Source: Cellulosimicrobium funkei (GTDB lineage: Bacteria; Actinomycetota; Actinomycetes; Actinomycetales; Cellulomonadaceae). Taken from it: a stretch of DNA of 64,000 nt. The notes beneath the pieces are model-generated. The model ran no database searches. It saw only the letters and a program-made list of their open reading frames with translations, and had not been told where the DNA came from. The stretch lies in contig NZ_JNBQ01000004.1 of NCBI RefSeq assembly GCF_001019615.1, positions 1-64,000 on the forward strand, read 5' to 3'. Numbering within the stretch: the stretch's first letter is position 1; each line of letters starts with the position of its first letter. Below are positions 59,088 through 64,000 of the stretch, piece by piece. Made by a program: the position numbers and the translations under genes.

Positions 59088-60145
59088 CTCTCTCGCCCAC
59101 CGACAACCCGAGCGAGATCGGCGTCGTCTCGCAGGACTCCGCGGCCGCGACGGACGCCGTCGACGACCCGGACGGCACGTCCCGCCGCGCCGCCGCGGCG
59201 AGCCGCTCCCGGCGCGAGTCCGACCGCCGCAGGGTGCGCGCTCGCCGTCGCAAGGCGCTCGACGGCGTCGAGGACCGCGGCGCGCTCTCCGAGGCCGACT
59301 GGCGCCGCCCGTCGATCCGGTGGGGGATGGGCACCACGCACGTCCTGCTGCTCGTGATCCTCGTCGTCGCGGGGCTCGGCCCGATGCTGCTGCTCGCGAA
59401 GTACGCGGTCACGCCGACGCAGGACATCCTGCGCACGCCGATGGCGATCTTCCCGAACGGCATCGCGTGGGACAACCTCGACAAGGCGTGGAACGACGTC
59501 CAGGTCAGCCGGTACTTCCTCAACACGATCTGGCTCGCGGTCGGGTCGTGGGCGTCCCAGATCCTCGTCGCGACGACGGGCGGCTACGCGCTGTCCGTCC
59601 TGCGGCCCCGGTACGGGAAGGTCGTGCAGGCGCTCGTCCTGTCGACCATGTTCGTCCCGGCGATCGTCCTGCTCGTCCCGCTGTACCTGACGATCCTCGA
59701 CCCGCCGCTGCTGGGCCGGTCGCTCATCAACAGCTTCTGGGCCGTGTGGCTGCCGGCGGGCGCGAGCGCGTTCAACGTGCTGCTCGTCCAGCGGTTCTTC
59801 GACAGCCTCCCGCGCGAGGTGTTCGAGGCCGCGCGCATGGACGGCGCCGGGCCGTACCGGCTGTTCTGGTCGGTCGTCCTGCCGATGTCCAAGCCGATCA
59901 TCGGCGTCGTCTCGGTGTTCGCGGTCATCGCGGCCTGGAAGGACTTCCTCTGGCCGCTGCTCGTCCTCAAGGACCCCGCGATCCAGCCGCTGTCCGTGCG
60001 CCTGCCGTCGATCGAGGCGTCGACCGACCTCGGCGTGTTCCTCGCGGCGCTCGCGATCTCCACGCTCATCCCGGTCGCGCTGTTCCTGGTGTTCCAGCGC
60101 ATGTTCCTCCAGGGCGCCGGCCTCGGAGGAGCGGTCAAGGGCTGA
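59084..60145 (+). CDS. Sugar ABC transporter permease 2 (MalG-like)
   Basis: A 353-residue CUT1 permease. An unusual 75-residue N-terminal extension, acidic then very Arg-rich ('RRRVRARRRKALDG'), precedes six TM helices. The EAA loop is 'FEAARMDGAGPYRLFWSVVLPMSKP', as in MalG. ATG 59084 overlaps the permease 1 stop (ATGA). With permease 1 and the lipoprotein it forms the importer; the extension may interact with membrane lipids or the ATPase. Confidence 0.9.
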   Translation: MTLSPTDNPSEIGVVSQDSAAATDAVDDPDGTSRRAAAASRSRRESDRRRVRARRRKALDGVEDRGALSEADWRRPSIRWGMGTTHVLLLVILVVAGLGPMLLLAKYAVTPTQDILRTPMAIFPNGIAWDNLDKAWNDVQVSRYFLNTIWLAVGSWASQILVATTGGYALSVLRPRYGKVVQALVLSTMFVPAIVLLVPLYLTILDPPLLGRSLINSFWAVWLPAGASAFNVLLVQRFFDSLPREVFEAARMDGAGPYRLFWSVVLPMSKPIIGVVSVFAVIAAWKDFLWPLLVLKDPAIQPLSVRLPSIEASTDLGVFLAALAISTLIPVALFLVFQRMFLQGAGLGGAVKG

Positions 60146-60165
60146 CCCCCGGTACGTCGCCGAAC

Positions 60166-60210
60166 ACGACTTTGGTGTCGTTATCCCGCGGATAACGACA
60201 CCAAAGTCGT
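60166..60210. terminator. Bidirectional terminator after importer operon
   Basis: 20-base perfect arms (60166-60185 and 60191-60210) with a 5-base loop, between the convergent permease and phosphatase genes. Confidence 0.8.
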
Positions 60211-60234
60211 TCTCGACCGCGCGCGCGGTCGTGC

Positions 60235-61527
60235 TCAGCCGCGGCCGCGGGGCTGCATCGCGCGCAGGACGGCGTCGTGGACGTCGGTGTTGCGCTGCGC
60301 GCCGGCGAGCCGCTCGGCGCCCGGCCCCTGCGCGGTGATCGGCGTGGCCTCGCCGGTGTGGCCGCCCGTGGTCCAGTCGACCGTGAACTGGAGGTCCGAC
60401 CCCGCGAGGTCGAACGGGCCGTCCTCGGTCGTGGCGCCCTCGCCGCTCTCGTCCTCGGGGTCGACGTTCTCGATCGCCAGCCCGCCCGTGGCGTGGTCGC
60501 CCACGACGAGCACGAGCGTGCCCCGGTTCTTCTTCGCGAAGTCGAGCGCGAGCGCGACGGTCTCGTCGAGCGCCTGGCCGGCCTGGATCGTGCGCGTCGC
60601 GTTGCTGCGGTGCGCGAACTCGTCGACCGCCTCCTCCTCGACGAGCAGGAAGAACCCGTCGCGGTCGCGCGACAGCACGTCGAGCGCCTTGGCCGTCATG
60701 TCGACGAGCGGCACCTCCGGCTCGTACAGGTCGCCCTCGCCCTCGTTGCGCTGCTCGAACATCTCCTCGTTGGCGAACAGGCCGAGCAGCTTGCGACCGC
60801 GCGCGTCCGCGAGCCCCTCGGCGTCGCTCACGTACGTGTAGCCGAGGTCCTGTGCGCGCTCGACGAGGTTCCCCTCGGTCCCCTTGCTCTGCTCGGTCGG
60901 GTCCTTCGCAGGGTTGTCCTCCCACGCGCCCGGGTCTCCCGCCGGGTACCACCAGTCCTCGCCGCCGCCGAGGACGACGTCGGGCCGCGAGCTCTCCAGG
61001 AACTGGCGCGCGATCTCGCTCTGGTCGCCGCGGTCGGGCACGTGCGCCCCGAACGCCGCGGGGGTCGCGTCCGTGACCTGCGCCGTCGTGACGAGCCCGG
61101 TGGCCTTGCCCGCGCCCCGGGCCGCCTCGAGGAGGGTCGGGACCGGGTTGCCGTCGACGTCCACGCCGACCGCCCCGTTGTAGGTCCGCACCCCGGACGC
61201 GAACGCGGTCGCGCCCGCGGCGGAGTCGGTAACCGCCTCCTCGGGGTCTGCCGAGTCCGTGGTGGTCCAGCCGGCGTGCTCGAGCGAGTCCATCGCGAGC
61301 TGCCCGTCCTTGCCGACCGTCGCGAGCCGGATGAGCTCGCGGTGCGACAGGCCGAGCCCGTCGCCCTGGATGAAGATGACGTTGCGGGCGCGGTCGTTCC
61401 CGTTCCCGTGGCCCTGACCCTGGCCGCCGCCGCGCTCGCTCCCGCCGAACGGCAGGAGCATCACGAGCGCCGCGGCCGCCGCGACCCCCGTGGTCCCTGC
61501 CCGGAGCTGTCCTCGTCGTGACTGCAT
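60235..61527 (-). CDS. Alkaline phosphatase
   Basis: A 430-residue PhoA-fold enzyme: signal/anchor helix (about residues 9-27), metal D56 in 'FIQGDGLGL', nucleophile S102 in 'VTDSAAGATAFASG', Glu ligand region 'LLVEEEAVDEFAHRSNA', 'VVGDHATGGL' and 'TTGGHTGEATPI'. There is no Cys for the E. coli disulfides. It removes phosphate from monoesters outside the cell. The ATG at 61527 follows GGGGAGG; a CACCGGC/GCCGGTG hairpin (61542-61561) sits in the leader. I see no convincing PHO box. Confidence 0.88.
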   Translation of the reverse strand: MQSRRGQLRAGTTGVAAAAALVMLLPFGGSERGGGQGQGHGNGNDRARNVIFIQGDGLGLSHRELIRLATVGKDGQLAMDSLEHAGWTTTDSADPEEAVTDSAAGATAFASGVRTYNGAVGVDVDGNPVPTLLEAARGAGKATGLVTTAQVTDATPAAFGAHVPDRGDQSEIARQFLESSRPDVVLGGGEDWWYPAGDPGAWEDNPAKDPTEQSKGTEGNLVERAQDLGYTYVSDAEGLADARGRKLLGLFANEEMFEQRNEGEGDLYEPEVPLVDMTAKALDVLSRDRDGFFLLVEEEAVDEFAHRSNATRTIQAGQALDETVALALDFAKKNRGTLVLVVGDHATGGLAIENVDPEDESGEGATTEDGPFDLAGSDLQFTVDWTTGGHTGEATPITAQGPGAERLAGAQRNTDVHDAVLRAMQPRGRG

Positions 61528-61691
61528 GAGCCTCCCCTTCCCACCGGCGTCGCTGCCGGTGCCGGCACGGCCGCGGAGGGGACGGTGTCGCCGTCGCGCG
61601 CGGGCCGCGCCCGGCGGCGTCGGTGCCGCCGGATCGTCCCCACGCTAGGCAGGGCCCGGGCACTGGCAAGCGGAGCGGGGGCGCGGCGCGC

Positions 61692-62735
61692 TCACCAGCG
61701 GTTGTGGACCTCCTCGGCCCAGCCGACGAGGCCGTCGAACCGCACGGGCCCGATCGCAGCGGCGCCCGACCGGCCGTCGTCGGGCGGGGCGAACGTGCCC
61801 GACCAGGTCCCGAAGCACTGGTCGGTCGACGACGACACGATGCCGAGGTGCGTGCGCGTCACCTTGGTGTGGAAGGGCTCGAACGTCGCGTCGAGACCGC
61901 CGCCGGTGACGCGCCACGGCCGGTCCGGGTCCGCGAGGTCGTAGTCCCACACGATCTCGTCGGGCAGGTGGTGGATCCGGCCGTCCACATGGACGGCGTT
62001 CTCGGTCGAGCCCGTGCCGACGGTCCAGCGTCCGCCCACCTGGATCCCGACGACTCGCCCGTGGCTCGCGCCCGAGCCCGCGCCCCAGTTCCAGCGCACG
62101 TCGTACGGCCAGCGGCCGCGCCCGTGGTCGAGCACGGCCCACGACGACCCGGCGGGCACCTCGACCGTCCGGCCGTCGACCCACAGCGTGCCGTGCGCCG
62201 GGCGCGCGACGTCCTTGACCGTGTACTGGAAGCGGGTGTCGCTCCACGGCACGACGACCGCGAGCCGCTCGTGCCCGGGCGGCAGCTCGGCGACCATGTC
62301 GAACGAGACGTCGCGGGTCCGCGCGCGCAGGCGCGTCCCGCCGTCGACCTCGTCGAGGTCGATCGCGAGGTTCGTCGCCCGGGCGCGCGCGGGTCCGTCC
62401 CCGAGCGACCCGGGCAGCTCGACGCCGCGCGCCGGCACGACGGTCGCGGCCTCGCCCCACGTGCGGCCCGTCTCCCGGTCCAGGACCCACACCTCGTGCA
62501 CCGCGGCGTAGTCGAGCGAGGACACGGTGAGGGCGAGGACGTGCGTCGGGGTGACGACGCCCCAGTACTCCCAGCGCTTGTTCCGGCCACGGTGACGGCT
62601 CCAGCGGCCGCGGCCGTCCCGTGCCACGCCGGACGTGTCGACGAGCGGTTGCCGCGCCCAGCCGACCGACCGGCGGTCGAGGCTCCCGTCGGGCAGGGTG
62701 AGCGCGACGCGCTCGGTGATCTCCGGGAGCGGCAC
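61692..62735 (-). CDS. DUF2804 family protein
   Basis: A 347-residue beta-rich protein of the DUF2804 family: 'RRSVGWARQPLVDTSG', 'GRNKRWEYWGVVTPTHVLALTVSSLDYAA', 'FQYTVKDVARPAHGTLWVDG', 'GRGRWPYDVRWNWGAGSG' (given as separate motifs) and 'LGIVSSSTDQCFGTWSG'. The fold resembles lipocalin-like or carotenoid 1,2-hydratase-like barrels. No signal peptide. GTG start at 62735, divergent from the ferrochelatase gene. The function is not established. Confidence 0.8.
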   Translation of the reverse strand: MPLPEITERVALTLPDGSLDRRSVGWARQPLVDTSGVARDGRGRWSRHRGRNKRWEYWGVVTPTHVLALTVSSLDYAAVHEVWVLDRETGRTWGEAATVVPARGVELPGSLGDGPARARATNLAIDLDEVDGGTRLRARTRDVSFDMVAELPPGHERLAVVVPWSDTRFQYTVKDVARPAHGTLWVDGRTVEVPAGSSWAVLDHGRGRWPYDVRWNWGAGSGASHGRVVGIQVGGRWTVGTGSTENAVHVDGRIHHLPDEIVWDYDLADPDRPWRVTGGGLDATFEPFHTKVTRTHLGIVSSSTDQCFGTWSGTFAPPDDGRSGAAAIGPVRFDGLVGWAEEVHNRW

Positions 62736-62855
62736 TGCTCCACCTCCACGTGGTCCGGCTCGGGCGGCTCTGCGGGGCGGGCGACGGCGCCCGGTGCCCG
62801 GCCCGAGGAGCGAGCGAGCCCGAGTCTAGGGGCCGCGGGAAGCCGCCCGGACGAG

Positions 62856-62881
62856 GTGACACTCTGTCCCGTCAATGTCAC
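62856..62881. promoter_or_regulatory. Inverted repeat in the DUF2804/ferrochelatase spacer
   Basis: GTGACA (62856-62861) and TGTCAC (62876-62881) are perfect 6-base arms separated by 14 bases, in an AT-richer patch 47 bases upstream of the ferrochelatase start. Possible regulator site; the regulator is unknown. Confidence 0.35.
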
Positions 62882-62939
62882 GTCCTCCCGGTCGGCTTCC
62901 CGGCGGGCGGGGCCCGGAGCAGGTGCCATGATCGGGAGC

Positions 62940-64000
62940 ATGCCCCCGTTCTCCCCCCAGGACGTCGCTGCCGACACGGGCCGGGCCGCTGAGCCCGTCG
63001 CCGCCCCCGCGAGCGCCGTCGACCCCGGTCCCACCCCTGACCTGCGCCCCTACGACGCGCTCCTGCTGTACTCGTTCGGCGGGCCCAACAAGCCCGAGGA
63101 CGTCGTGCCGTTCCTGCGCAACGTCACCGCGGGCAAGGGCATCCCCGACGCGCGCCTCGAGGAGGTCGGCGAGCACTACTACGGCTTCGGCGGCAAGAGC
63201 CCCATCAACGAGCAGAACCTCGCGCTCAAGGCCGCGCTCGAGGCCGAGCTCGCGCGCCGCGGCGTCGAGCTGCCCGTCGTGTGGGGCAACCGCAACTGGG
63301 AGCCGTACACGACCGACGCGATCGACGAGCTCGAGGCGCTGGGCGCGAAGAACGCCGTCGCGCTCGTGACGTCCGCGTACTCGTCGTACTCGGGCTGCCG
63401 CCAGTACCGCGAGGACCTCGCGGTCGTCCTCGACGGGCGCGGCCAGCTCGGTCCCGACGGCTCGACGGGCGTGCAGTTCGACAAGGTGCGCTCCTACTTC
63501 AACCACCCGGGCTTCGCGCAGGCGAACGTCGACGCGGTGCTCGACGGCTACGCGGCGCTCGCGGACAAGGGCGGCGACGGCGCGGCTGCGCGGCTCGTGT
63601 TCGTCACGCACTCCATCCCGGACACGATGGAGGCGGCGTCGCGCGTCTCGCACGCGACGTACTCGGAGCAGCACCTCGACCTCGCGCGCGTGATCGTCGC
63701 CGAGGTGTCGGCGCGCCTGGGTCACGACGTCGCGTGGGACCTCGCGTACTGCTCGCGCTCCGGCCCGCCGAGCCAGCCGTGGCTCGAGCCCGACGTCAAC
63801 GACCACCTGGAGGCCCTCGCGCAGGACGGCGTCCGCGACGTCGTGCTCTCGCCGATCGGCTTCGTGTCGGACCACATGGAGGTCGCGTACGACCTGGACA
63901 CCGAGGCGATGGAGACCGCGACGGGGCTCGGGATGACCGCGGTCCGCGCGGGCACCGTGAGCACGCGCGAGCCGTTCGTGCGCGGCCTCGTGGACCTGCT
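62940..64000 (+). CDS. hemH: Ferrochelatase (coproporphyrin type), C-terminus beyond window
   Basis: About 353 residues are visible and the frame is open at the right edge. After a 40-residue Ala/Pro-rich extension come 'DALLLYSFGGPNKPEDVVPFLRNV', 'HYYGFGGKSPINEQN', catalytic His in 'FVTHSIPDTMEAA' and the catalytic Glu region 'SPIGFVSDHMEVAYDLD' (motifs separated). It inserts iron into coproporphyrin III in the Gram-positive heme pathway (CpfC role). ATG 62940 is used; an in-frame ATG at 62928 is equally possible. The cysteines of a possible iron-sulfur cluster would lie outside the window. Confidence 0.9.
   Translation, partial: MPPFSPQDVAADTGRAAEPVAAPASAVDPGPTPDLRPYDALLLYSFGGPNKPEDVVPFLRNVTAGKGIPDARLEEVGEHYYGFGGKSPINEQNLALKAALEAELARRGVELPVVWGNRNWEPYTTDAIDELEALGAKNAVALVTSAYSSYSGCRQYREDLAVVLDGRGQLGPDGSTGVQFDKVRSYFNHPGFAQANVDAVLDGYAALADKGGDGAAARLVFVTHSIPDTMEAASRVSHATYSEQHLDLARVIVAEVSARLGHDVAWDLAYCSRSGPPSQPWLEPDVNDHLEALAQDGVRDVVLSPIGFVSDHMEVAYDLDTEAMETATGLGMTAVRAGTVSTREPFVRGLVDL

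Noticed and set aside
1-64000. CRISPR array, prophage or insertion sequence
   Set aside because: No regularly spaced repeats of 25-40 bases, no transposase, integrase or structural phage gene, and no tRNA that could serve as an attachment site were seen.

Overview
The window is a stretch of very GC-rich chromosome (roughly three quarters G+C) with densely packed genes, many GTG starts and many 4-base start/stop overlaps. Mycothiol S-conjugate amidase, an actinobacterial-type ferrochelatase, DUF4307, DUF5701 and DUF5997 proteins and a CUT1 sugar importer without its own ATPase all point to Actinomycetota. The gene content looks most like Micrococcales of the Cellulomonas/Cellulosimicrobium kind, but the genus is inference. 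I see no rRNA, tRNA, CRISPR array, transposase or phage gene.

Layout. 1-3006 (-): 5' part of a giant membrane-anchored Ig-like repeat protein. 3183-7469: three small regulatory units, each a repressor beside a target: ArsR-type/DUF2236, MarR/MFS and MarR/RND. 10886-14932 (-): ABC ATPase, permease, histidine kinase and response regulator, translationally coupled. 15308-19048: Bax-inhibitor-1-like membrane protein, small membrane protein, DUF5701 and cystathionine beta-synthase. 19091-33194: a mixed block holding a frameshifted alpha/beta hydrolase with TetR, FKBP, a methyltransferase, DUF2252, a SelT/W/H protein, DUF5997 with an HTH-less LysR-like protein, GNAT, ArsR-SRPBCC, PAP2, a CPBP-like protein, an acyltransferase, an aldo/keto reductase and MsrA. 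33340-43597: SDR, cystathionine gamma-synthase, AI-2E-family transporter, threonine deaminase, GreA, DUF4307, Mca, a small membrane protein, nitrilase, TrhA and a cis-prenyltransferase. Much of this last block matches the mycobacterial cbs-metB-greA-mca-uppS neighbourhood. 43658-47595: MarR, glycerate kinase, an AAA ATPase and the manganese exporter MntP. 47680-52997 (-): an operon of hexosaminidase, N-acyl-D-amino-acid deacylase-like amidohydrolase, D-amino-acid deaminase/aldolase-like enzyme and RidA. 53254-60145 (+): LacI repressor, GH13 alpha-glucosidase, sugar-binding lipoprotein and two permeases. 60235-64000: alkaline phosphatase, DUF2804 protein and the start of ferrochelatase.

How the genes work together. 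The right side is a sugar-acquisition module (LacI, importer, alpha-glucosidase). It lies back-to-back with an amino-sugar/D-amino-acid catabolic operon, and related half-sites lie at the LacI and alpha-glucosidase promoters. The middle carries sulfur amino acid metabolism (CBS, MetB, MsrA) and mycothiol detoxification (Mca). The left side is drug/stress efflux under local repressors. The most distinctive non-coding signals are three consecutive stem-loops between the binding-protein and permease genes, 22-bp tandem repeats upstream of mntP, a 13-bp inverted repeat flanking the FKBP promoter, paired operators between trhA and the prenyltransferase, and several repressor promoters whose -10 box lies only 6-7 bases from the start codon (predicted leaderless mRNAs).
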